From an uncultured Pelagibacteraceae bacterium (GTDB lineage: Bacteria > Pseudomonadota > Alphaproteobacteria > Pelagibacterales > Pelagibacteraceae), in the NCBI GenBank assembly GCA_902536305.1, contig CACAWX010000001.1, forward strand, positions 62,001-126,000: a stretch of DNA of 64,000 nt, written 5' to 3'. The translations under genes were made by a program, and so were the position numbers. The notes beneath the pieces are model-generated. The model made no database searches and was not told where the DNA came from. It saw nothing but the letters and a program-made list of their open reading frames with translations. How positions within the stretch are numbered: position 1 is the stretch's first letter; each line of letters starts with the position of its first letter. Shown piece after piece: positions 25,395 to 36,091 of this stretch.

Positions 25395-26322
25395 AATTTA
25401 TTTAGCATCTCCCAGAGGATTCTGTGCCGGAGTTAAAAGAGCAATTGAGATTGTAGAGAAAGCTATAGATAAATTTGGAACTCCAGTTTATGTAAGACAT
25501 GAAATTGTGCACAACAAACAAGTTGTTGATGAATTAAAAGAAAAAGGTGCAATATTCGTGGATGAGCTCTCGGACATTAAGGACTCAAGTAGACCAGTTA
25601 TTTTTTCCGCGCATGGTGTTCCTAAATCAGTTCCTGAGGAAGCAAAATTTAAAAATTTATCTTATGTGGATGCTACTTGTCCGTTAGTTTCTAAAGTGCA
25701 TAGAGAGTCTGAACAACTAAATAAAAATGGTTTTGACATATTATTAATTGGTCACAAAGATCACCCGGAGGTTATTGGTACCATGGGACAGCTTCCAAAA
25801 GGTTCGATTAAGTTAATTGAAACTAAAAATGATACCGATAATCTCAATGCAGATAACTTCAATAAACCCTTGGCATATATAACTCAAACCACTTTATCTG
25901 TTGATGATACCGCTGAAATAATTGATGCCCTTAAAAAGAAGTTTCCAAAAATTAAAGGTCCTATTAAAGAGGATATTTGTTATGCAACAACTAATCGACA
26001 ATCTGCTGTAAAAGAAATAGCCTCTAAATGTGATATATTTTTTGTTGTAGGTAGTCGGAATTCATCTAATTCAGTAAGACTTGTAGAGGTAGCAAAAAAG
26101 GCAGGATGTAATAATTCTCATTTAATGCACTCAGAAAAGGAGATTCCTTATAACGATATAGAAGACTCTAACACTATTGGAATATCCTCGGGTGCTTCGG
26201 CTCCAGAAAAATTGGTTCAAGGATTACTTAATAATTTAAAAAAAGATCGTAAAGTTTCTATAGAAGAAGTAGTAGTTGCAGAAGAAAAAGTTATTTTTAA
26301 ATTACCAAAAGAACTTAACTAA
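25378..26322 (+). CDS. ispH: 4-hydroxy-3-methylbut-2-enyl diphosphate reductase
   Basis: Last enzyme of the MEP pathway, an iron-sulfur protein that reduces HMBPP to IPP and DMAPP. The three cluster Cys are in GFCAGVKRAI (about residue 16), DATCPLVSKVH and EDICYATTNRQ; the substrate-binding His residues appear in VRHEIVHN and SAHGVP. The length is 314 aa. It starts 17 bp inside blh and overlaps thrB by 1 bp. Its place directly after the carotenoid genes puts isoprenoid precursor supply in the same transcription unit. Confidence 0.97.
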   Translation: MKKELKIYLASPRGFCAGVKRAIEIVEKAIDKFGTPVYVRHEIVHNKQVVDELKEKGAIFVDELSDIKDSSRPVIFSAHGVPKSVPEEAKFKNLSYVDATCPLVSKVHRESEQLNKNGFDILLIGHKDHPEVIGTMGQLPKGSIKLIETKNDTDNLNADNFNKPLAYITQTTLSVDDTAEIIDALKKKFPKIKGPIKEDICYATTNRQSAVKEIASKCDIFFVVGSRNSSNSVRLVEVAKKAGCNNSHLMHSEKEIPYNDIEDSNTIGISSGASAPEKLVQGLLNNLKKDRKVSIEEVVVAEEKVIFKLPKELN

Positions 26323-27290
26323 TGGCAGTCTACACAAAATTAAATCAAAATAAAATTGAGGAAATTTTATTAAGTTACGACTTAGGAAAGTTAGACTTTT
26401 TCGAAGGTATTGAAGAAGGAATAGAAAACACAAATTATTTTTTATCAATTAACAAAAAAAAATTTATACTAACTATTTATGAAAAAAGAGTTAGATCTGC
26501 TGATCTTCCTTTTTTTTCAGATTTAATGTCATCATTAAATAAAGCTAGCTTTAAATGCCCCGCCCCTATTTCAAATAATAATAATGAAACTATTACAAAT
26601 TTTGAGGGAAAAAAACTAATGATTGTCACGTTTCTTGAAGGAAGAGCAAAACAAAATCTTTCACCTGCCAACTGTAAAACAATAGGGTCTGAGGTAGCTA
26701 AAATGCATGAGCTCACAAAGAGTCTTAAACTAAATCGACAAAATGATCTCTCAGTCAATTCATGGAGAAAGTTGTTTAATTCAGTTAAAGATAAGTGTGA
26801 AAATATACATAAAGATTTGCCAAGATTAATTGAGGAAAATCTTAATGATGTTGAAAAAAATTGGCCAAAAAATCTGCCAAGAGGAATAATCCATGCAGAT
26901 TTATTTCACGACAATATTTTTTTTATTCAAGATAAATTTAGCGGTGTAATTGACTTTTATTTCTCATGTGAAGATTTTTTTGCTTTTGAAATTGCTATTT
27001 GCTTTAACGCTTTGTGTTTTGACGGTCTAAAAAGCAATTTAAGTTTTAACGTTACTAAAGCAAAGAATTTTATAGATGGATATACATCTGTAAGAAAATT
27101 GTCTGACGAAGAATTGAATAATATTAAGGTTTTATCTCAAGGCGCTGCTTTAAGATTTTTGCTAACCCGAGTATTCGATGCGTTAAATAAGGTAGAAGGA
27201 GCAATAGTTAAAATTAAAGATCCGATGGAGTATTTAAAAAGATTAGAATTTCACAAAAATGCAAAAAATCATGAGGATTATTTTTTTTAA
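26322..27290 (+). CDS. thrB: homoserine kinase, ThrB2 (APH-like) family
   Basis: Phosphorylates homoserine in threonine synthesis. This is the alphaproteobacterial ThrB type built on the aminoglycoside phosphotransferase fold, not the GHMP type. Evidence is the YDLGKLDFFEGIEEGIENTNYF opening, the catalytic loop GIIHADLFHDNIFF, and the metal-binding GVIDFYFSCEDFFAFEIAI. The length is 322 aa. It is coupled by 1-bp overlaps to ispH upstream and rnhA downstream. Threonine synthase (thrC) lies 0.9 kb away on the other strand. Confidence 0.93.
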   Translation: MAVYTKLNQNKIEEILLSYDLGKLDFFEGIEEGIENTNYFLSINKKKFILTIYEKRVRSADLPFFSDLMSSLNKASFKCPAPISNNNNETITNFEGKKLMIVTFLEGRAKQNLSPANCKTIGSEVAKMHELTKSLKLNRQNDLSVNSWRKLFNSVKDKCENIHKDLPRLIEENLNDVEKNWPKNLPRGIIHADLFHDNIFFIQDKFSGVIDFYFSCEDFFAFEIAICFNALCFDGLKSNLSFNVTKAKNFIDGYTSVRKLSDEELNNIKVLSQGAALRFLLTRVFDALNKVEGAIVKIKDPMEYLKRLEFHKNAKNHEDYFF

Positions 27291-27712
27291 TGAAATTAAA
27301 AATTTATACAGATGGTGCTTGCTCAGGTAACCCTGGGAAAGGAGGTTGGGCAGCGATCATATTAGATGATACTAACCAATCAAGTATTTCCGGAGGCGAA
27401 AAAAATACGACTAATAATAGGATGGAATTAATGGCTCCAATTATGGCATTAAAAAAAATAAAAAAGAAATCAGAAATTACGATTTTTACTGACTCAAAAT
27501 ACGTGAAAGACGGAATTACTGATTGGATTAAAAAATGGAAACAAAATAATTGGAAAAGTGCAAATAAGAAACCAGTTAAAAATAAAGATTTATGGGTGAA
27601 ATTGGACAGCGCTTGTCTAAAACATAAAATTACTTGGAAATGGGTTAAAGCTCACGCTGGCAACAAATATAATAATCTTGTTGATGAGTTAGCAGTTTCA
27701 GAGACTAAATAG
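27290..27712 (+). CDS. rnhA: ribonuclease HI
   Basis: Degrades RNA in RNA-DNA hybrids. The opening IYTDGACSGNPGKGGWAAII carries the first catalytic Asp, NNRMELMAPIMAL the Glu, TDSKYVKDGI the second Asp, and WVKAHAGNKYNNLVDELA the His/Asp end. Its 140 aa are slightly shorter than E. coli RNase HI (155). It is coupled to thrB in a 1-bp overlap, and its 3' end overlaps the convergent peroxiredoxin gene by 8 bp. Confidence 0.97.
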   Translation: MKLKIYTDGACSGNPGKGGWAAIILDDTNQSSISGGEKNTTNNRMELMAPIMALKKIKKKSEITIFTDSKYVKDGITDWIKKWKQNNWKSANKKPVKNKDLWVKLDSACLKHKITWKWVKAHAGNKYNNLVDELAVSETK

Positions 27713-28190
27713 ATTTTAAAAAATTCTCAGCAGCAGATAGTTCGCAAGTAGCTGTTTCTTTTTCTTCCTCTACTTTTTTAACTTCACCATTCTCCACAAG
27801 CATAGTGTATCTATTTGATCTAATTCCTAATCCTTTTTCTGACTTATCTACTTCTGCTCCTATCGCTTTGGTAAATTTAAGAAATGGATCTCCAGCCATG
27901 AAAATTTTACCTCCAGCATTTTGATTTTCTCCCCAAGCCTTCATAACATTTGGATCATTTACAGCGATACATATAATTTTTGAAATTCCTTTTTTAGTAG
28001 CCATCTCGTAATTTTTTACGTACCCAGGAAGATGACGAGCTGAACAAGTTTTAGTAAAAGCTCCAGGCATACCTAAAATAATAATCTTACCTGTACAAAG
28101 ATCTAAGAGATCAATTTTTTTTACATCATTATTTTGGTCAAGATAAAATAATTCCGAGTTAGGTAGTTTGTCTCCTATTTTTATTCTCAT
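27705..28190 (-). CDS. peroxiredoxin (Prx5-like, redoxin family)
   Basis: A thiol peroxidase that reduces peroxides. The peroxidatic Cys is in PGAFTKTCSARHLPGYV (about residue 49), the PxxxT/SxxC motif, and the conserved Arg is in LGIRSNRYTMLV. The opening IKIGDKLPNSELFYLD is typical. At 161 aa it matches the PRX5/AhpE-type group often paired with glutaredoxin or glutathione. A further Cys in EKETATCELSAAENFL may be resolving. It is the last gene of the minus-strand run after thrC, with which it overlaps by 4 bp. Confidence 0.92.
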   Translation of the reverse strand: MRIKIGDKLPNSELFYLDQNNDVKKIDLLDLCTGKIIILGMPGAFTKTCSARHLPGYVKNYEMATKKGISKIICIAVNDPNVMKAWGENQNAGGKIFMAGDPFLKFTKAIGAEVDKSEKGLGIRSNRYTMLVENGEVKKVEEEKETATCELSAAENFLKSI

Positions 28191-29563
28191 TGTATTTTAC
28201 CCAAAATATAATTTTTTACTTCTGAATTTGAATTCCCAATAATATCAAATGTTTCCTTTTTATCTATATTCAATTTTAGATGTTCAGGTGAGTCTAAATT
28301 TTTACCTATAGCTTTTTTTATTGTATCATTAAACTTATAAGGATGAGCTGTACCAAGAACAACTATATCTCCCAAATTTTTAAAACTTTTTGCTGCGCCT
28401 ACGCCAGTAGCAGTATGGGGATCAATTATAAATTTATGCTCTTTATATATCTCATCGATTATAGATACTGTCTGTTCATCTGTAACTTTTACTGCTTCAA
28501 AATCTTTTTTTATTCTATCGATTTCTTTTTTTTCTAAATTGAATAAACTTTTAGATGACAGATCATTCATTAATGACCCTACCTTACTATCGCTTTCATC
28601 TAATATATAGTAAAGTAGCCTCTCAAAATTGCTGGCAACTTGGATATCCATGCTTGGCGTGATGGTTGCTTTCACTGTATCAGGTTTATATTCACCTGTA
28701 TTAATAACTCTTTGTAAAATATCATTTTTATTTGTAGCAACTATAAGTTTATTAATTGGTAAACCCATTTTTTTTGCCACATATCCAGCATAGATATCTC
28801 CAAAATTACCAGTTGGTACAGAAAAGCTAATATTGTTTTTTTTTAATTTAAAAAAAGAATAAAAATAATAAACAATTTGACAAACAATTCTTGCCCAATT
28901 GATAGAATTTACGCCAGACATGTTTATTTTTGATCTAAAACTATCTTCATTAAAGAGCTGTTTTACAATTTTTTGACAATCATCAAATGAACCCTCAATA
29001 GCAATATTATAAATATTAGCACCACCAATTGTTGTCATTATTTTTCTTTGAATATTAGAAATTTTATTATGAGGATGCAGAACAAAAAGATTTATATTTT
29101 TTCTATTACTTAATGCTGCAATAGCCGCTGAACCAGTATCTCCTGATGTAGCTACTACGACATTTACAATTTTATCTTTAGCGACTTCTAAGTAATCATA
29201 CAGATTGCCAATTACCTGCATTGCAATATCTTTAAAAGCTAAAGTGGGCCCGCGATAAAGCTCAAGAAGATCGATCTCTCCAATCTTTTTTAAATTTACT
29301 ACTTCTTTATCTTTAAACCCACTATAAGATTTTTGTATCAGTGAGCTAAGTTCTTCCTTTTCAATTTCACCTGAACAGAAATTAAAGATAATTTCTGTAG
29401 CAAGTTCGTTATAGTTAAGTTGACTTAAATTATTTAGTTCCTCTTGATTATACTTCTTAATTTTAGCAGGTAAAAATAACCCTCCGCCTGGTGCAAGTCC
29501 TCTTAAGAAAATATCTTTAAAACTAAATTTTAAAGATTTATCTCTAGTGCTAAAATAATTCAT
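28187..29563 (-). CDS. thrC: threonine synthase
   Basis: PLP enzyme converting O-phosphohomoserine to threonine. The N-terminal FSTRDKSLKFSFKDIFLRGLAPGGGLFLP is the long (class I) form. The PLP Lys lies in GPTLAFKDIAMQ, and VATSGDTGSAAIAAL and FSVPTGNFGDIYAGY bind the phosphate and cofactor. The length is 458 aa. It overlaps the surf1 gene upstream and the peroxiredoxin gene downstream by 4 bp each, so this amino-acid gene rides in the cytochrome oxidase run. Confidence 0.97.
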   Translation of the reverse strand: MNYFSTRDKSLKFSFKDIFLRGLAPGGGLFLPAKIKKYNQEELNNLSQLNYNELATEIIFNFCSGEIEKEELSSLIQKSYSGFKDKEVVNLKKIGEIDLLELYRGPTLAFKDIAMQVIGNLYDYLEVAKDKIVNVVVATSGDTGSAAIAALSNRKNINLFVLHPHNKISNIQRKIMTTIGGANIYNIAIEGSFDDCQKIVKQLFNEDSFRSKINMSGVNSINWARIVCQIVYYFYSFFKLKKNNISFSVPTGNFGDIYAGYVAKKMGLPINKLIVATNKNDILQRVINTGEYKPDTVKATITPSMDIQVASNFERLLYYILDESDSKVGSLMNDLSSKSLFNLEKKEIDRIKKDFEAVKVTDEQTVSIIDEIYKEHKFIIDPHTATGVGAAKSFKNLGDIVVLGTAHPYKFNDTIKKAIGKNLDSPEHLKLNIDKKETFDIIGNSNSEVKNYILGKIQ

Positions 29564-30258
29564 TTTTTTCTTCTAAAATATAAATAATAAAAAATTATAG
29601 AAATTGATATTGCATACCACGTTATAGCATATTTGAGGTGATTGTTTGGCACATCAATGGTGATCTTTTTAGGAATTGGTGACTTAACTTGGTTATCTTC
29701 CAAAAAAATTACAAACTCGTTAAATTGTTCTCCTGTAGCCTCTTTCAGATCTTCTAAATTTATTGAAAACCAAATATTATTTTTTATATCATTATCTGGT
29801 TTAAACATATTTGGTTCATATATTTCTCTCAGAAGACCGATAATTTTTTGCTCGGCTGATGTATTAAGATTTATCTTAGCGTTACCTTTAAGTTCTTTAT
29901 TTATCCACCCTCTATTAACTAGGACATTTTCATTTTTATTTGTTCTAAATGGAGTCACTACATCGTATCCTGGTTTTCCTTTTTCATTCAAACTATAAAG
30001 GTAAATTTGTTTATCAAAATCAAATTTTCCTTTAGCGTTAATTCTTTGATAGTTTTTTTTAATAGAACTTGAGTATTCTACTGGTTGAGAGTCTAATCCA
30101 AAAGTTATTTCGCTAATTAATTCTAGTTTCCACTGAAGTCTGTAAAGTTGCCAAGTGCCTAGTGCACAAAATAATGTTATGAAGAAAATAACAAATAATT
30201 GAAATAATAACGCTTTTTTCAATTTGAGTTTAACTTCCCCAAATATAGATTGCAGCAA
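29560..30258 (-). CDS. SURF1-family cytochrome oxidase biogenesis protein
   Basis: Helps insert haem a into cytochrome c oxidase subunit I. An N-terminal helix (LFQLFVIFFITLFCALGTWQLYRLQWKLELI) and a C-terminal helix (YAITWYAISISIIFYYLYFRRKK) flank a periplasmic domain with the family segments RINAKGKFD, GYDVVTPFR and VLVNRGWI. The length is 232 aa. It overlaps coxC by 29 bp and thrC by 4 bp. Its place directly after coxC is the usual alphaproteobacterial order. Confidence 0.92.
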   Translation of the reverse strand: MLQSIFGEVKLKLKKALLFQLFVIFFITLFCALGTWQLYRLQWKLELISEITFGLDSQPVEYSSSIKKNYQRINAKGKFDFDKQIYLYSLNEKGKPGYDVVTPFRTNKNENVLVNRGWINKELKGNAKINLNTSAEQKIIGLLREIYEPNMFKPDNDIKNNIWFSINLEDLKEATGEQFNEFVIFLEDNQVKSPIPKKITIDVPNNHLKYAITWYAISISIIFYYLYFRRKK

Positions 30259-31021
30259 AAAGGAATAACCAAACTACATCGACAAAGTGCCAATACCAGG
30301 CAGCTGCTTCAAAACCAAAATGATGAGTTGGTGTTGAATGACCTTTCATTGATCTAAACAAACATACTGCTAAGAAGATTGTTCCAACGATTACGTGAAA
30401 TCCGTGGAAACCTGTTGCCATATAAAAAGTTGAGCCATAAATATTTCCATCAATAGTAAATGTAGCATGATGATACTCGTAAGCTTGGAAACATGAAAAT
30501 ATAAAACCTAAAAAAACAGTTGCAATCAGTCCATTAACTAAACCTTTTCTATCATTTTCAAGCATCGCATGGTGCGCCCAAGTTACTGTTGTTCCTGATA
30601 ACAATAAAATTAAAGTGTTGATTAAAGGTATGTCCCAAGGATCAAACGTTTTTATATCAGGTGGTGGCCAAGTCCCCCCTATTGTCTCTGTTGGAAATAA
30701 ACTCGCGTTAAAATATGCCCAAAACCAAGCTACAAAAAACATGACTTCTGAAGCAATAAAAAGTGTCATCCCATATCGATGACCAATTTGTACTATTTCG
30801 GTATGATGGCCCTGATGTTCTGCCTCTTCGATTACATCTCTCCACCACATAAATGCTCCGTAAATAACTAAAGCAAAACCAACTAACAAAAGCCAAAGTG
30901 CTTTTGAATGAAAATAATAAACTGCACCAACAGCTAAAACTAAAGTTGCAAACGAAACATAAATAGGCCAAGGACTAGGATCTACTAAATGAAAATCGTG
31001 TTTTTTTTTATCTGTCGACAT
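30230..31021 (-). CDS. coxC: cytochrome c oxidase subunit III
   Basis: Third core subunit of the aa3-type terminal oxidase, binding lipids and keeping subunit I stable in turnover. Seven transmembrane helices are visible. Characteristic stretches are HDFHLVDPSPWPIY, RYGMTLFIASEVMFFVAWFWAYFNASL and GFHGFHVIVGTIFL, then YWHFVDVVWLFLF at the C-terminal helix. Its 263 aa match mitochondrial subunit III. It is separated from ctaG by 2 bp. Confidence 0.97.
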   Translation of the reverse strand: MSTDKKKHDFHLVDPSPWPIYVSFATLVLAVGAVYYFHSKALWLLLVGFALVIYGAFMWWRDVIEEAEHQGHHTEIVQIGHRYGMTLFIASEVMFFVAWFWAYFNASLFPTETIGGTWPPPDIKTFDPWDIPLINTLILLLSGTTVTWAHHAMLENDRKGLVNGLIATVFLGFIFSCFQAYEYHHATFTIDGNIYGSTFYMATGFHGFHVIVGTIFLAVCLFRSMKGHSTPTHHFGFEAAAWYWHFVDVVWLFLFAAIYIWGS

Positions 31022-31023
31022 AT

Positions 31024-31575
31024 TTAAATTTTACCCTTTTCGTAAAATTCCGTTGCAAAGAAAGTAAAAGATAGAGTTACATCAGAAATATTCTTCGTTT
31101 TATTATCATCAACTACTTTCGGATCCAAGAAAAATGTTAAAGCAAATTCTTGGCTCTCATTAGGTTTTAATGTTTGTTTTTCAAAACAAAAACAGCCAAT
31201 CTTATTTAAATATTTTCCAAATGAAGAGGGAGATACATTGAAAGATGCCGAGCCAGAAGATATCTGATTGCTTGGGTTTTCAACATTGAATTTAACTGTG
31301 TGTACCTCTCCAGGTTTTAGATCTATTGTATTTTTCTCTGGAAAAAAGTTCCAATCTGATGTGCTATGTACATTTGTATCAAATCTCATTTTATAATCTT
31401 GATTAACTATTATTTTTGGTATTTCTTTTTCCGATGCATTTTGAGTTGTACCACCAAAACCTGTTACCCTACAAAATAAGTCGTACAAAGGAACTGCAGC
31501 AAATGATAAACCCAACATCAATAAGAAAATGGAAACTAAGGCTATTGGTGTTAAATTTCTTTTATTAATTGTCAT
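31024..31575 (-). CDS. ctaG: cytochrome c oxidase assembly protein CtaG/Cox11
   Basis: Membrane-anchored copper chaperone delivering copper to the CuB site of subunit I. One N-terminal helix (LTPIALVSIFLLMLGLSFAAVPLYDLFCRVTGFGG) precedes a periplasmic beta domain. The copper-binding CFC pair is in NKIGCFCFEKQTL (about residues 133-135). FCRVTGFGGTT is the family signature after the helix. The length is 183 aa. The start codon overlaps the stop of the 36-aa CoxF-like gene in TAATG. Confidence 0.95.
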   Translation of the reverse strand: MTINKRNLTPIALVSIFLLMLGLSFAAVPLYDLFCRVTGFGGTTQNASEKEIPKIIVNQDYKMRFDTNVHSTSDWNFFPEKNTIDLKPGEVHTVKFNVENPSNQISSGSASFNVSPSSFGKYLNKIGCFCFEKQTLKPNESQEFALTFFLDPKVVDDNKTKNISDVTLSFTFFATEFYEKGKI

Positions 31576-31685
31576 TAAAGCTCTCTATTATAAATTCCAA
31601 TATTATAAAATGTAAGAGCAAATAAAAAAATCATAAAAAGTATTAATAATATTGCTGTTATTATATTTTTCTTTTTTTTGCTCAT
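31575..31685 (-). CDS. coxF: CoxF-like small membrane protein (36 aa)
   Basis: A short ORF below the track's cut-off. It has a basic N-terminus (SKKKKN), one hydrophobic helix (IITAILLILFMIFLFALTFYNIG, about residues 8-30) and the tail YNREL. Its ATG overlaps the ctaB stop in ATGA and its TAA overlaps the ctaG start in TAATG, so it is translationally locked between them. Alphaproteobacterial oxidase operons carry a small one-helix protein called CoxF at exactly this place, with a similar aromatic/Gly/Arg-x-Leu end. The name is given on position and pattern; its function is not established. Confidence 0.75.
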   Translation of the reverse strand: MSKKKKNIITAILLILFMIFLFALTFYNIGIYNREL

Positions 31686-32605
31686 AATAAAAAATCTTTG
31701 GCATTATCGATTAGTAAAACTAAATAAATAAAAAATAAATAAAAAATCGAATAAACAAATACTTTTCTTGCAATCTTATTTGACGTTTTTATTATTTTTG
31801 ATTTAAATAATTCAAAGCATAAATAGTTGTAATAAAGGGTCGTTATTAAAGCTATTGTTAAGTAAAATAAACCAGCAAAATTAAAAAAATATGGGGCTAT
31901 AATAATTGGTAACATTGCAAATGAATACAATAGTATATTTGTTTTTGTTGTTTTTGTTCCAGCTATAACTGGTAGCATAGGTATCTTGGCTTTTTTATAA
32001 TCACCTGACTTATACAAACTTAATGCCCAAAAATGAGAAGGCGTCCAAAGAAAAATAATTAAAAAAAGTATTATTGGTTCGATTGAAATTGTGCCTGTAG
32101 CAATCGTCCATCCAATGACTGGAGGCAACGCTCCTGCGGCACCTCCAATAACAATATTTTGAGGAGTCTTTCTTTTAAGCCAAATAGTATAAATAAAAAA
32201 ATAAAATCCGATTGTTGAGGCTAACAAAACTGCTGATACTAAATTAGCAGAATAGTAAAGAGTTAAAATTGAAATAACTGAAAGGATAACTCCAAAATAC
32301 AATGCCTGATTTCTTTTTACTTTTCCTGTTGGTATTGGTCTAAGACAAGTCCTGCTCATTAAAGCATCAAGATCAGACTCGTACCACATATTTAACGCTC
32401 CTGCTGCACCAGAACCAATTGCGACTGCTAACAATGAAATTAAAGAAGTTTTTAAATCAACATTATGTGGAGCAATTAATAGTCCGACCATACAAGTAAA
32501 TAAAACAAGAGACATTACTCTTGGCTTCATTAAATTAAAAAATGAATTTAGATCAAAAACTAAACTTACTTTAGAGTTCTTTATCTTTGAAAGTGCTTGG
32601 TTCAA
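31682..32605 (-). CDS. ctaB: protohaem IX farnesyltransferase (haem o synthase)
   Basis: UbiA-superfamily prenyltransferase that makes haem o, the precursor of the haem a used by the neighbouring oxidase. The first Asp-rich motif is NMWYESDLDALMSRTCLRPIPTG (about residues 72-94). PSHFWALSLYKSGDYKKAKIPMLP is the second conserved loop. Eight to nine helices are visible in 307 aa. It lies 1 bp after coxA and overlaps the CoxF-like gene by 4 bp. Confidence 0.96.
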   Translation of the reverse strand: MNQALSKIKNSKVSLVFDLNSFFNLMKPRVMSLVLFTCMVGLLIAPHNVDLKTSLISLLAVAIGSGAAGALNMWYESDLDALMSRTCLRPIPTGKVKRNQALYFGVILSVISILTLYYSANLVSAVLLASTIGFYFFIYTIWLKRKTPQNIVIGGAAGALPPVIGWTIATGTISIEPIILFLIIFLWTPSHFWALSLYKSGDYKKAKIPMLPVIAGTKTTKTNILLYSFAMLPIIIAPYFFNFAGLFYLTIALITTLYYNYLCFELFKSKIIKTSNKIARKVFVYSIFYLFFIYLVLLIDNAKDFLL

Positions 32606-32606
32606 T

Positions 32607-35035
<2,429 letters not shown>

Positions 35036-35086
35036 AAGTTTTTATACAGCTTTTAAACAATTTAACAATTTCAATTAATGCGACAA

Positions 35087-35797
35087 TTAATAAGAGTTTT
35101 TGATAAAATTAACTAATGAAATAGCGCTAATTACAGCAGTATCTGACCTTAGAATGTTTCTAGATATTGTGAACGACGTTACGTTTGAATTTCCCAGGAT
35201 AGAGTCCCTTTCAGATGGAGAAAAGTCCCCTTCCGGGCCAATTAAAACTGAAATTGGATTACCTTGCTTTAATGTTTCAGCATTTAAATTTTTTGTTGAA
35301 TTCACGTCAGCAAATAATAATTTTGAAGTTCCATCGAGGTTATCTAAAAAATCTTTTAGTTTTGTCACTTCGAATATTTTCGGAGGACTTAGTTGATTAG
35401 ATTGTTCTGTGGCTTCAATTACAATTTTATTAGCTCTATCATAATTTAATTCTTTTACTTCAGTTCTCTCAGATATAATTGGAGTTATTTTTCTTACTCC
35501 AAGTTCTGTAGCTTTTTGCAGTATAATCTCCATTGGATTTTTTTTAACTAAGCAGATCGCTAGTTCAATATTAGATAATCCCTTTGGTTGTTTTATTTTT
35601 TCTATTATCTTAACTTCAACTCTATCTTTATCTAAAAAAACAATTTCACTTTTCCATTCACCCTCTGAGTTAAAAAAATTAATATTTGAACCTCGTTTTA
35701 ATCTCATTACATTGACTACATAATGAGTATGCTCTTTTGATAATAAGTTTGTAGAATTTTCCTCTATACTGTCAGGATTATATAATCTAATATTCAT
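35087..35797 (-). CDS. rsmE: 16S rRNA (uracil(1498)-N3)-methyltransferase
   Basis: SPOUT-class methyltransferase that modifies U1498 of 16S rRNA. The knot motif is SVLIGPEGDFSPSERD, followed by SRNILRSDTAVISAISLVN, and the N-terminal PUA-like part has HYVNVMRLKRG. The mid-region KKNPMEIILQKATELGV is also typical. The length is 236 aa. It lies 51 bp upstream of coxB on the same strand, so it may head the oxidase transcript. Confidence 0.95.
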   Translation of the reverse strand: MNIRLYNPDSIEENSTNLLSKEHTHYVVNVMRLKRGSNINFFNSEGEWKSEIVFLDKDRVEVKIIEKIKQPKGLSNIELAICLVKKNPMEIILQKATELGVRKITPIISERTEVKELNYDRANKIVIEATEQSNQLSPPKIFEVTKLKDFLDNLDGTSKLLFADVNSTKNLNAETLKQGNPISVLIGPEGDFSPSERDSILGNSNVTSFTISRNILRSDTAVISAISLVNFIKNSY

Positions 35798-35805
35798 TTG
35801 ATATT

Positions 35806-35836
35806 ATTATACTATAAGTAAAATTTAATTAATCAA
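35806..35836 (-). promoter_or_regulatory. possible promoter for rsmE, near-leaderless
   Basis: On the minus strand a consensus -10 TATAAT (35806-35811) lies 8 nt before the rsmE ATG. A TTGATT that could be a -35 (35831-35836) is 19 nt upstream of it. The spacing is long and the region is AT-rich, so this is tentative. If real, the rsmE transcript would have a leader of only a few nucleotides. Confidence 0.35.
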
Positions 35837-35848
35837 AGGAGCTTAATT

Positions 35849-36088
35849 ATGTCAGAAAGTCAAAGAGCTGGTGATGCACCGATTGGGGTAAATGTGGTGG
35901 AGGGAAAATCATATTATTGGTGTACTTGCGGAAAAAGTTCTAAACAACCATTTTGCGATGGTTCTCATAAAGGATCAGACTTCGCTCCATTACAATACAA
36001 AGCAGATCAATCCAAAAAAGTTTTTTTCTGTACTTGTAAACTTACTAAAGATCAGCCTCTATGTGATGGATCACATAATGCAAAATAA
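35849..36088 (+). CDS. CDGSH iron-sulfur domain protein (tandem)
   Basis: A 79-aa protein made of two CDGSH zinc-finger-like 2Fe-2S motifs: CTCGKSSKQPFCDGSHK (about residues 29-45) and CTCKLTKDQPLCDGSHN (about 62-78). Each has the C-x-C...C-D-G-S-H ligand set of the mitoNEET family. The tandem soluble arrangement resembles the MiNT/CISD3 type. Its role is probably Fe-S or electron transfer; the partner is unknown. A good RBS (AAAGGAG, 35835-35841) precedes the ATG. The HAD gene follows after 3 bp. Confidence 0.93.
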   Translation: MSESQRAGDAPIGVNVVEGKSYYWCTCGKSSKQPFCDGSHKGSDFAPLQYKADQSKKVFFCTCKLTKDQPLCDGSHNAK

Positions 36089-36091
36089 ATC

